Positions 49,070 through 61,200 of a DNA stretch of 64,000 nt are shown in pieces. Position 1 is the stretch's first letter, and each line of letters opens with the position of its first letter. Position numbers and translations under genes: made by a program. Location of the stretch: positions 1 to 64,000 of the forward strand of contig WTXI01000062.1 of the NCBI GenBank assembly GCA_022376515.1, written 5' to 3'. The stretch is from Lactifluus volemus. Its lineage: Eukaryota > Basidiomycota > Agaricomycetes > Russulales > Russulaceae. The notes below the pieces were generated by a model that searched no databases, was not told the DNA's origin, and saw nothing but the letters and a program-made list of their open reading frames with translations.

Positions 49070-49946
49070 AGAGGACCCTCTTTTATAGACGTCAACACGC
49101 TCATACATTTTTGTATGAGCGAGCGATGGAAAAAAGACAAAAGACAACATGTTTGTCGTGAAATTCGTATTTATTTCATGGGTCTTTAATGTGTCCTTTC
49201 AATCCCCTCCCCCCTCCCGTCCCTATCTTCCTAACCCCCATGGCATATATTTACCGCATAGCAATCTATAGCATCACCACTCATCATACTTTCTTCGTTG
49301 ACAGTGCGTCGGCATTCTACTAAGCAGCTGGCATAGCCTATCTTCGTCTTGGTTATCCACGCCGACAGTAAGTGAAAGTATACGAGTGGTGCCTAAGCAG
49401 CCCGGGTCACCCCACATCAGACCCTCCAGGACTTGCATTTAGGAAAGTCCGCGGGACGTTAAGACCTTGAGGCGCATTCGAATGAGCACGTTATTACCGA
49501 ACCCCGTTGTCACTGCCTACCTACACTGGTCCTTGTTCGCAGTCTCGCGCGCGCGCATAGTTAGAAGTGAGGTCCTTTGAGATCAAGTGGTTTGGTTTTG
49601 TCTGCCGTCATCGCCGTGGTGTGTGTGGGGTTGTCCATGCATGCCCTCTGGCAGCATGAACCTGAATCCGCCTGGGTACATTCCCTATGAGCTGCACGTG
49701 GTATGGCTTCTCCATGTAGCGCCCAGTTGGAGGTTTCCGGCACCCTCCGATCGCACGCTTTTCAGATCATGCAGCATATCACCTCAAGCCTGTCAGTTAT
49801 TAAGTTCAACTTGACGCCGTTCCGATTCTCCGTACTGACTTGGGAGCCAGGGCCTGAACAGGCACGGCCCTTATCTCCATGCCCACACGCCACTACTATA
49901 ATTTCTCGTCTAGTTTTCCACCACCTCCTACAACACCCTTGTCTTC
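49070..49946 (+). promoter_or_regulatory. Upstream region of NLR5
   Basis: Counterpart of 3592-4471 without insertions; has a CGCGCGCGCG run near 49546 and CAGTTATTAAGTTCAA near 49793. No gene is supported. Confidence 0.35.
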
Positions 49947-52900
49947 ATGTCATCCACAACACAGATTTCGTCCTCCAACCATCGATTGATTCTCGATACT
50001 TTAGATGACTATGCTAGGCAGACCGGAATAGATCTCACCAAAAATCCCTTCACCTATCAGTTCCAGAATTGCGTCTCTCCAAGGGCCATCCTTGATCTAC
50101 TTGAAGGAAGGGCAATGGCCTTCAAAGAGTACCGGGATGGAAATCGGAAGTTGATCAAGTGGCTTAACCCCATAGTACAAGTTCTCCATGGGTTTGTTGG
50201 CGTCCTTGGTCCAGCCACCAGTCTGGTACGTCAGAGACCACAGGTTCGTCTTATCTCAATGGTTTCTTACCCTTATGTCTACAGGTGCCATCGCCACATG
50301 CGAAACCTGCAAGAGCAATCCTTTGTGGCGTGGAGGTACTCCTCGTGGTAGGTATTTCGTTCGGTCTTCTTCCGCGTCATTGTAATATTGGAGTATATCA
50401 GACGGCTGTTGAAGTTCGGGCAAGTTATGACTTGCTCGTTGACCTCTTCGAATGTGTCGGAAATTTCCTTCAACGCCTCCGTATTTATACCAGGGTGCCA
50501 TTCAACTCTGCAATGACCGATATCATCGTCAAGATATTGGTCGAAGTGTTGTCCGTTCTCGCCCTGGCGACTAAACAAATCAAGCAAGGTCGACTTAGTA
50601 AGTCTTGACTTTCCCACACATTCCCAAAGTACGAACATGGCATAGAGAAATTCGCGAAGAAGCTATTAGGAGAGAGAGATATCGAGGCTGTGCTGCGGAG
50701 GATGGACCGCCTCACTCTGGATGAGACTCGAATGACGGTAGCTCAAACGTATGAGCTCGTCCATGGTCTCGTCGATGATATGAAAGTCGTCATGGACGGT
50801 ACGCAACCCTCGTTTGGGTGACTGAAACAATTGACCAAGGCTGTTGTGCGAGTAGACGGCAAGGCGTCAACAGATCGTATGCAGCAAGCTTTGGGTATGT
50901 TCACATGCGTGATCTTATCACTGCTTAGACTCTCAGGCCCTTTCCTTACCAGTTACGACGCATGAGACGACAATCGAGATGAACAAGATGAAACGTCTGT
51001 TCCACGTTAACTAATAACCGCCATTAGACTCAACATACATCCTAGGTGACCAATTGCAGAAGGATATCCGAATGTGGCTCACCCCTCCCGATCCATCGAC
51101 AAACCACAACATCGCACGCACAGCTCACCACAATGGAACTGCCGCGTGGTTTATCCAAAGTGAGACCTTCCAGAAATGGAAAACATCGGGTTCCCTGTTG
51201 TGGATACATGGTATACGTGCGTATTGTGTCCCATCTTCCACCCTCGTTTTTCTGAAAGTAACACGCTGCTCGTCTTCGCAGCGGGCTCAGGAAAGAGTGT
51301 GCTGTGGTATGTATCATCCTCACATCACTCGTCTGCTCATTCATATTATCAAATAGTTCCACTATCATACAACATACCAAAGCAAAATTCGATTCAGGAT
51401 TGGCCCTGTTGGGGTATTTCTATTTTGATTTCGGGGATATTGCCAAGCAGGACGTCCGCGGCCTGCTCACCTCTCTCCTCGTCCAGCTCAGCGCCAAATC
51501 AGATCCTTGCAATAACATCCTTTCTCAGTTGTATTCGCAACACAATCCAGGATCCCACCCGCCTGATGATCAGGCACTTACAGAATGCCTCAAGCAAATG
51601 CTCAAGCTCCCAGGACTGCCTGATGTTTACATAATCGTGGATGGACTCGACGAATGTCCGAATACATCTGGATTTCCGACCGCACGCGAGAGGGTGCTCG
51701 ATCTCGTGGACGAGCTTGTTCACTTAGACCTTCCAAATTTACGAATCTGTGTAACCAGTCGCCCGGAGGCCGACATTCTAACGGCTCTGAGACCTCTGAC
51801 ATCTCTTCGTGTGTCCCTTCATGATGAAAAGGGACAAGGGCAGGATATTTTCGATTACATCCGTACGGTCGTCCATTCAGATCGGACGATGCGGGGATGG
51901 AGTGCAGAGGACAAGCAACATGTAATTGATGTTCTCTCTGCGAGAGCAGGCGGAACGTAAGTCATGGACATGATCGTGTCTTGCGACGGTGTCTTATCTG
52001 ACTTCGCCGGACAGGTTCCGCTGGGTATTTTCTCAGCTGGACACTCTGCGTCGTAGTCCTCCCGCGGCAATTCGACGTATTCTGGATGAGCTGCCTGGTG
52101 CCTTGGACGCGACTTATGAGCGGACTTTGCTCGGGATTGAGAAGAAGAAACGAGAATACGCTCGTCGCCTGTTCCAATGTCTCTTGGCTGCCGTTCGCCC
52201 TCTTCGGGTTGAAGAGCTCGCGAACGTTTTTGCGGTTCGATTTGTCGCCAATAAGCTTCCCCGATATTACGAAGATTGGCGCCTAGAAGACGCCCATGCT
52301 GTTTTATCCGCATGTTCAAGTTTGATCGTCACTGTTAATGTCGACGGATCGCCAATCATTCAGTTCTCCCATTTCTCTGTCCGGGAGTACTTGACATCGG
52401 ATCGCCTGGCCAATGCGGGAAAGAATCTTTCCCGCTATCACGTCTCTCTCCAGTCTGCGCATACCATGCTCGCACAGGCCTCTCTCAGCATCCTACTCCA
52501 TCTAGATGATCATATTGACAAGAAGCGTATGGAGAAGTTCCCATTTGCGAACTACGCTGCTCGCCACTGGGTTGACCACGCTCGGTTCGACAACGTAGTG
52601 GAGAATATCCAGGACGCGATGGAGCGTCTCTCTGACCGGGCCAAGCCGCATTTTCGAACATGGGTCTGGATATACAATACTGACCTCCCTTTCCGTGAAC
52701 ACATGTCCGCGTCACGCCCAACACCACCGCCGGCTACCCCGCTATACTATGCCACACTTTGTGGCTTCCGCAGCCTTGTTGAACGTCTTCTCGTCATCGA
52801 TTCCGGAGATGTCAATACTGTGGGAGGCTACTACGGTAGTTGTTTGCATGCTGGGCTTGCCAAGGGACATGTCGATATCGTGCTGCTACTCCTCGACCAC

Positions 52901-54625
52901 GGTGCAGACGTGAATTCCCCTGGCCTGTTCGGAAGGTCTCCATTACACGACGCATCAGAACGCGGACGTCGTGACCATGTGGAGCTATTACTCGAACACC
53001 ACGCAGATGTCAACATACGGGACAAACATGGATCAACCCCACTCTACGTTGCGTCGGTTTCAGGAGAGCTTGAGATCGTAGAGGAATTACTACGGCATGG
53101 TGCAGATGCAGACTGTCGTGACAACGACGGCTTGACCCCATTGTATACAGCATCGCAAAGTGGATCTCTTTCTATCGTGCGGAAGCTAGTTCGCCACGGT
53201 GCAGATATAGATATACAAGACCATCGCCTTTGGACCTTGCTGCACACTGCATCAAGATTTGGGCATTTCGATGTCGTAGAATTTCTCATCCAATCCGGTG
53301 CAGCCGTGGACACGAAAACACGGGAGGGAGAGACTGCCTTATTTCTTGGATGTGGCAGCGACGGGAGTGTCGAGGTTGTACGCTTCTTGATCGATCACGG
53401 TGCAGATCCCAATTCCCAGGACAACTCGGGAGATATCCCCTTCCATGGAGCATCATTCAACGGGCAACTCGACATCATTTGTTTACTACTGGACCTCATT
53501 CCAGACATCGACGTGCGTGGCGAGGATCAAAGAACGCCATTGATGCTGGCATCGTACAACGGAATGCTCGAGGCTTCACGCTTCTTGATCGAGAATGGCG
53601 CAGACGTGAACTCTACTGCTGACCAAGACTGGACCGCATCACACTTTGCATCAGCCACCGGACATTCCGATATTCTGCTACTTTTGCTTGACCATGGCGC
53701 AAACATAAATGGTCGGACAAAAGACCTCGAAACGCCACTGCATGCCGCATCATGGAAGGGGCACTTCGATGTTACCAAATTGCTGATTGAGCGTGGTGCA
53801 ACTATTGATAACCGGACTGTGGCTCAAAGAACGCCACTGCACTGTGCAGTTCATTACGGAGAACTCGAGATTGCCCGCTTACTGATCCGATGTGGCTCGA
53901 ATCTGAATGCCAAAGATAGCAGCGGTCGGACGCCGTTGCATACAGCGGCAGAATACGGTCATCTGGACATCGCAGAACTGTTACTAGAATCGGGCGGAGA
54001 TGTCAACGTGAGGGATAACGAAAATAAGACTGCCTTAGTCTTGGCGCTTGACCATGGGAAGCTCAATATTTCCAGGTTCCTTGCCGAGTGCATGGGAAGC
54101 GTAGATTCTCTACGCCGCATTGAAGACGCAGATGCGCTTAGCAGAGATCAGGGGACTTCATTATTTTCCGCATTGGATGCTAAGGACCTTGATCTCTTAG
54201 GGCCATTAGTTACCGGCGGCGCGGATGTCAATGAGCGGGATGTATATGGCCAGTCACCCTTGACAGTGGCCTCAAGGGATGGATGGCTGGAAGGCGCCAA
54301 GTTTTTGGTCAAGCACGGTGCGAGAGTAGATCCCCAGGACAACAGTGGATGGACTCCATTGCATCGTGCATCATCGTCCGGACATTTGGAAGTCGTCCGG
54401 TTGTTGCTTGACCATGGCGCCGACGTGAATGCGACAAAGCAGGACCATTGGAGGTCGTTGCATCTCGCATCAGCTAGCGGTTACCGTGAGATCGTAAAGC
54501 TGCTACTTGAACGAGGTGCAGATATCCATGTTCTCAATAACGATGGCCGGACACCGTCTCAAGAAGCATCACGAATTGGACGTCGAGGGATTGTAAAGTT
54601 ATTGTCGGAGTATGGCTATAACTGA
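49947..54625 (+). CDS. NLR5: Goodbye-NACHT-ankyrin STAND receptor
   Basis: Exons: 49947-50225, 50285-50347, 50402-50597, 50646-50798, 50853-50894, 50953-50994, 51046-51216, 51282-51306, 51357-51956, 52015-54625; 1393 aa. Walker A GIPGSGKS, Walker B VYIIVDGLDE. Exon 9 begins CSTIIQHTKAKFDS where other copies have CSSIIQDAKAK. The ankyrin domain has its own set of substitutions at the hairpin positions (for example DNRTVAQRTPLHCAVHYG in repeat 12). Intron 3 contains TGA, and intron 2 shifts nothing, so splicing is confirmed for at least intron 3. It ends YGYN like NLR1. Confidence 0.88.
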
Positions 54626-55490
54626 ATACACCATCGAACAGGTACTGTAACCACTCTTCACACCTAAATGTACCACTTATTGGCTCTTCACCTTTCCGTT
54701 CAATACAGTACAATCGACGCATAGCCAGTACAACTTCAGATTGCGGGGATCTTCGCCCTTTACAGCTGATCCGTCGCCAAGCACTGGCATGTCTCTAGTC
54801 GAACTCTACAATATGTCGTGCCATTTCCCCTATAATTCCCTCGTTCAATTGTAGAATTGAAGCCGTGGGACACAACCTCGAGCTCCTCACTCATTTGGGA
54901 TTCAATTTCTCACTGTATGTTATATTAGGTGGTCCTCCTAGACCAACAAAGTTTCTACAAACCCGGAGAAAAGTTGACACGGTGTTACAGCATAAGCCAG
55001 AATATCTCCTCATACCAATTAATTGCCTCTTTATGCCTCAGCTTGTCGTCAGTTTTGGTTGTCATGGATAATACTACTCCCATTCGTTGTCGCAGGAGGA
55101 AGATAGATACGAAAATGGAAAGGAATAAGATTTGGAGGGAAACAGGCCCATTATGCCAGTGGTACGCGTACGTAACCTTAACATATCATATAACATACGG
55201 GCAGCGGAAAGCCGCCACCTGCTCAAGACTGCAAGTATACAGTACTACTATTCAATAATGAAGTTCTCGTCGAAGCAAAGGCCCGGAGCGTCTTTGTAAG
55301 GACGAAGAAAGCGGCGAAGCATGATGCATGATCCGCAGGCATAACGTTACTGTCGTTCTGTCGAAAAAGTAGCCCTCCAATAAAGCAAGCCAGTCAGGGC
55401 CAAGTATCATCCATATTGATGGTGAAGGGTATGAATCATTGCGCAAATCTCCATAGATTAAAGTAGGTAGTTTGTTGTCATCTGCATCCA
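54626..55490 (+). other. NLR5 3' flank, no gene seen
   Basis: Copy of 9151-10034; closest to unit 1 just after the stop (ATACACCATCGAACAG). No supported gene. Confidence 0.4.
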
Positions 55491-56343
55491 CCTAACATCG
55501 TCGTTGTATCTCTCGACGCAATTCTTCCTCCCTCGTTAAGTTCAACAGAATCAGCGCTACTTCTGCGGGATCCAATGGCAAACATACCAATACTCGAACA
55601 TGGGTTGTACACCAGCGAATAAACACGCGCATGGGACGAAGAGAAAGCGAATTCCTGGGGTAACTCGATCAACTAAAACAGCATTAGAAATATCTCCGAG
55701 TGAGACATACCGCTCCAGCTACCAATCAGTTCATGCATAAAGTACTGCGTACCATCCACACTGAAGACAAAATTGATGAGATTTGGGCCCATCCATAGCA
55801 AGATCATGGTTCTGAAGATACCACCGGCCGCATATACGTGGCGGTCCCACCACGTTTCCCCAAACTACATCAAGAAAAAGAAATGGGGTGTTGCTTCTAG
55901 ATATTAACCACGCACCGCAGAGTTGAAAGGCACACAAACCAAGGATGCAGGCATCACTTTCCTTGCCCTGACATCGGGCAAAATGACAATCGCAGCGAGT
56001 CAACCCCATGCCAAGAGTCTCAGGCTGACGCCATGCCAGAGGGAAACGAAGGTGAATACAGGATGTTGGTCGCAGCGAGCCGATGGGTGCCACCAAGTGG
56101 AATGTAGATGTAGCGTACAAATCCAAAGGTTATAAGATCGATACTATGGGTGCCAGAAGCCGAGGGGTGGATAGTTGTTTTCCATGCAACGTACCATGTT
56201 TCCCGGTGGGTCCATTCCATCCGCCAGACCCCACTGAAGAAAGGAGCACCAGGGAAGGAGCAGCTGAAATCGATGCACAGTCAATGTAGATGTAGATCAT
56301 GGCTCGTCGATAGTAAGACATACCTTGAGCTAGATGAAGATGG
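55491..56343 (-). pseudogene. GUP1-like remnant, unit 5 (5' part cut away)
   Basis: Retains the C-terminal half, including GGTHRLAATN and the MFEYW-type ending, and the array-wide TAG at 56330-56332, beyond which the copy is truncated by the unit 5/6 junction. An early frameshift also disrupts the FTFVALWH block near 56050. Confidence 0.73.
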
Positions 56344-56497
56344 GTTCCCGGCGTTTTTTCCCCTATGGCTCTCCTCTGTTTTCCCGTGCTTTTGTTGTAT
56401 TGTAGTTTATGTGTACCAACCTTGATACCAACCGGCCAGCCTACATCACTTAGTAAATGCCACGTGAGATTTTATTTGCTCGAACCAAACAAGATTA

Positions 56498-56885
56498 CTA
56501 GGGAAATGCCAGCGTCGTCGTCGGCGACCTTGCTTGCCTGCGATCTTATCCTACCTGTCCTACCATCATATAATGCACCTCTCACCTCTCATCCGTAGCA
56601 GTTGTACCAGTGTGGCGGAGAGCGGTAGTACGTCACGGTGAGTCTCACTCTCCGCTGTTTCTGTTTCTTGTATTTGTCCGAGATAAAAGAGGTTGAGAGG
56701 TGGCGACAGCCATAGATTGTCCCCACGTGAACATTCAAAATGTTCCGAGATCAAACAAATCTAAAGATCATTGCAAAATGAGGAGTGTATTCTCGGAAAA
56801 CATCAAACGGGCAAGGAAGGAAAAAAGGTTACGTAAACTTTTGATGGGCGCGGCGAATACAGTATAGACCTTGCAAGCAAGGTAA
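56498..56885 (-). mobile_element. Short Helentron-type element (388 bp), unit 6
   Basis: Shares both ends with the element at 25727-27274: the left end CTAGGGAAATGCC followed by an imperfect hairpin (GCCAGCG-TCGT-CGTCGGC) and ACCTTGCTTGC, and the right end GCAAGCAAGGTAA. The interior is unrelated and non-coding. It splits the TF to HSP10 spacer between AAGATTA and CGAAACA, sequences that are nearly adjacent in unit 5 (AAGATTGCTACGAAACA). Confidence 0.65.
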
Positions 56886-56919
56886 CGAAACATTCATTTA
56901 CAGTACTCGCGTCTGTCGT

Positions 56920-57410
56920 CTTATGTTGATGTCCACTCGTTCATATTGTCCTTTTTGATCCATGTTGCAAAAAGGCCGCCCAGGCTACCTTCAAGTCGAT
57001 CGGGTCTCTCGTCCCCCTCCTCGACCGCGTCCTCGTCCAACTCTTCAAACCTGAAACCGTACGTGTTTTTTTTTTCTATTTCTTCATGACACACACACTA
57101 CACAATATATAGAAAATTGCCACTGGAATCTTCTTCCTCCCGACTTCTGCCACGTCGACTCCACTCCAGAAGCCACCGTGATCGCGGTCGGACCTGGCGC
57201 ACCAGATAAAGAAGGTCGGATCGTGCCCACGTCGGTCAAGGCGGGTGATATGCTGTTGTTACCTGGTTGGGGAGGGAGTGCGATCAAAGTAGGCGAGGAT
57301 GTGCGTTTATTTGTTTTTTCCCCTTCACACACACTCTGATGATGGTGATGGTCATATAGGAATATCATTTGTTCAAGGGTTCGGAGCTTTCGGAAAAGAT
57401 TGAAGAGCAG
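56920..57410 (+). pseudogene. HSP10 pseudogene 6
   Basis: The start region reads GTCGTCTTATG with no ATG/GT junction. Exon 2 is open. Exon 3 has lost one base at CCACTCCAG (unit 1 CCACTTCCAG), which shifts into a TGA within a few codons, and gained three bases at ATCTTCTTCC. The terminal codon TAG has become CAG. Confidence 0.85.
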
Positions 57411-58263
57411 AAAGGACCCTTTTTTTAGATGTCGACGCGCTCGTAGTTTTCTTGTATGAGTGAGCGAGGAAACAAAAGGACAAAAGTTTGTCTTGAAATT
57501 CGTAGCTCCCTTCCTACGCCTACTCCCCCATTGCATATATTTACCGCATAGCAACCTATAGCATCACCATTCGTCATGCTTTCTTCGCTGATAGCCCGCG
57601 GCCGTCTTTGAGTTCCAACAAACAGCTGGCGTAGCCTATGGCAAGGGTCGGCACACTGGCGTGCTAAGTTACTTTGATCTTCGTAGTCTGCGAGTGAGTG
57701 AAAAAACCGAGCAGCCCTTAAGCAGCCTGGGTCACACCAAGGCAGACCCTCCAGGACTTGAATTGAGCCCAGTCCAGGGGATACGACTTAGACTTGGAGA
57801 TGCACGCGAATGAGCACTTCATTCCCGAACCCTCCCTACGAGAAGCGCACATGGTCTAGACATGGAAGTAAAGTTAGAAGTGAGGTCAAGTAGTTGAGTT
57901 TTGTCTGCCGTCATCGCCGTGGTGTGAGTGGGAGGGTTCGTCCATGATGCTCTCTGGCAAGCATGAGCCTGAATCCGCCTCTTCGTGGGAGCGGACATTC
58001 CCCTAATAAGCTGCACGTGAAATGGCGCCTCCGTGTGATTTCATCCCCCACAGTTGGAGGTTTCTGGCACCCTTCGGTCGCATTTTTCACGCCTTTCAAA
58101 CCATGCAGTAAAGCACCTCAGATTCTCCGTGCTGCCTTGGGGAGCCATGGCATGAGTAGGCACGGCGCTTATCTAGTGTCAAAGCATGACCGCGGCGCCA
58201 CGCCACCATCATTCCTCCGAGTCATTGATCAGTTCCACCTTCTCATACGACACTCTTGTCTTC
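57411..58263 (+). promoter_or_regulatory. Upstream region of NLR6
   Basis: The most diverged upstream region in the array. The GCATATATTTACCGCAT block is kept near 57532, but the CAGTTATTAAG block found in the other five units is missing from its usual place near 58110. Its promoter may therefore behave differently. Confidence 0.35.
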
Positions 58264-61200
58264 ATGTCATCCTCAACAAAGATCTCCTCGTCCAATCATC
58301 GATTGATTCTCGACGCTTTAGACGACTATGCCAGGCAGACCGGAATAGATCTCACCAAAAATCCCTTTACCTATCAGTTCCATAACTGCGTCTCTCCTCA
58401 AGCTATCCTTGATCTACTTGAAGAAAGGGCAATGGCCTTCAAAGATTACCGGGATGGAAATCGGAATTTGATCAAGTGGCTTAGCCCCGTAGTACATGTT
58501 CTACATGGGTTTGCTGGAGTCCTTGGCCCAGCCACCAGTCTGGTACGCCAGAGCCTATCGGTTCGTCTTATCTCATTGTATACCCTTATGTCTACAGGTA
58601 TTTAAACCTGCAAATGCAATCTTTTGTGGCGTGGACGTACTTCTCATGGTAGGTAATTCTTTCGGTTTGCTTCCGTATCATTTGTAACATTTGAGTATAT
58701 CAGACGGCTATTCAAGTTCGCGCAAGTTATGACGCACTCGTTGACCTCTTCGAATGTGTCGAAAATTTCCTTAAACGCCTCCAGATTTATACCAAGGTCC
58801 CACTCAACTCTGCAATGACCGATATCATCGTCAAGATATTGCTCGAGGTGTTGTCCGTTCTAGCCCTGGCGACTAAACAAATAAAGCAGGGTCGATTTAG
58901 TAAGTCTTCAGTTTCCTATGAATTCCCAAAATACGAACATGGCACAGAGAAGTTCGGGAAGAAACTCTTGGGAGAGAAAGAGATCGAGGCCGTGCTCCAG
59001 AGATTGGACCGCCTCACTCTGGATGAGGCTCTAATGACGGTAGCTCAAACGTTTGAGGTCGTCCATGGCCTTGTCAATAATGTGAAAGTGGTCATGGACG
59101 GTACGCAACCCTAGTTTGAGTGGCCGTGAAACAATTGAACAGCTCTATTGTGCGAGTAGACGGCAAGGCGTCAACAGATCAGATACAGCAAGCTTTGGGT
59201 ATGTTCACATGCGTGACCTTATCACTGCTTACATTCTCAGGCTCTCTCCTTACCAGTTACGATGCAAGAGACGACAATCGAGATAAACAAGATGAAACGT
59301 CTGTTCCACGTTCAAGTTAATTAATAACCGCCATTTGACTCAACATTCATCATAGGTAATCAATTGCAGAGGGATATTCGAATCTGGCTCTCCCCTCCCG
59401 ATCCATCGACAAACCACAACATCGCACGTACAGCTCACCATGATGGAACTGCTGCCTGGTTTATCCAAAGTGAGACCTTCCAGAAATGGAAAACATCGGG
59501 TTCCCTTTTATGCATACATGGTATACGTGCGTATGCGCCCCATCTTCCATCGTTTTTCTTCTTCTGATAACAACATGATGCTCGTCTTCGCAGCGGGCTC
59601 AGGAAAGAGTGTACTGTGGTACGTGTCATCCTCACATCTCTCGTCCACGTCATTCGTATTATGAAATAGTTCCAGTATCATTCAAGATGCCAAAGCAAAA
59701 TTCGATTCAGGATTGGCCCTGTTGGGGTATTTCTATTTTGATTTCAGGGATATTGCCAAGCAGGACGTCCGCGGCCTGCTTACCTCTCTCCTTGGCCAGC
59801 TCAGTGCCAAATCTGATCCTTGCAATGCAACCCTTTCTCAGCTGTATTCGCAATACAACGCAGGATCCCACCAGCCTGATGATCAGGCACTTACAGAATG
59901 CCTCAAGCAAATGCTCAAGCTCCCAGGACTGCCTGATATCTACATAATCGTGGATGGACTCGACGAATGTCCAAATACATCTGGATTTCCGACCGCACGC
60001 GAGAGGGTGCTCGATCTCGTGGACGAGCTTGTTCACTTAGACCTTCCAAATTTACGAGTGTGTGTAACCAGTCGCCCGGAGGCCGACATCCGGACGGTTC
60101 TGGAACCTCTGACGTCTCTTCGGGTATCTCTTCATGATGAAACCGGACAAGGGCAGGATATTCTCGATTACATCCGCACGGTTGTCCATTCAGATCGGAG
60201 GATGCAGGGATGGAGAGCAGAGGACAAGCAACATGTGATTGATGTTCTCTCTGCGAGAGCAGGCGGAATGTAAGTCGTGGACATGATCGTGTCTTGCGAC
60301 GGTGTCTTATCTGACTTCGCCGGACAGGTTCCGCTGGGTGTTTTGTCAGCTGGACACTCTTCGTCGTAGTCCTCCCGCGGCAATTCGTCGTACTCTGAAT
60401 GAGCTGCCTGAGACCTTGGACGCGACTTATGAGCGGACTTTACTCGGGATCGAGAGGGAGAAACGAGAATACGTTCATCGCCTGCTCCAATGTCTCTTGG
60501 TTGCCGTTCGCCCTCTTCGGGTTGAAGAGCTCGCGAACGTTTTTGGGATTCAATTTGACGCCAATAAGCTTCCCCGGTATTACGAAGATTGGCGCCCAGA
60601 AGACGCCCAAGCTATTTTATCCGCATGTTCAAGTTTGATCGTCACTGTTGATGTCCACGGATTGCCAATCATCCAGTTCTCCCATTTCTCTGTCCGGGAA
60701 TTCTTGACATCGGGTCGCCTGGCCAATGCGGAAGAGAATCTTTCTCGCTATCACGTCGCTCTCCGGTCTGCGCATACAATTCTCGCACAGGCCTCTCTCA
60801 GCATCCTACTCCATCTAGATGATCACATTGACAAGAAGAGTATAGAGAAGTTCCCATTCGCAGAATACGCTGCTCGCCACTGGGTCGACCACGCTCGGTT
60901 CGAAAATGTAGTGGAGAATATCCAGGACGCGATGGAGCATCTTTTTGACCGGGACAAGCCACACTTTGCGACATGGGTCTGGATATGCGATATTGACCGC
61001 CCTTTCCGCGAGCACATGTCCGCGTCACGCCCAACACTACCGGAGGCTACCCCCCTATACTATGCCACACTTTGTGGCTTCTGCAGCCTTGTTGAGCATC
61101 TTCTCGTCATCAATTCCGGAGATGTAAATACCGTGGGAGGCTACTACGGTACTTGTTTGCACGCTGGGCTCGCCAAGGGAAATGTCGATATCATGCTGCT

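Larger units (their letters stand above)
45771..56345. repeat. Tandem unit 5
   Basis: Complete on the left and cut on the right: the GUP1 remnant stops at about 56343, just past the array-wide TAG, and the sequence jumps to the TF 3' flank of the next unit. Confidence 0.85.
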
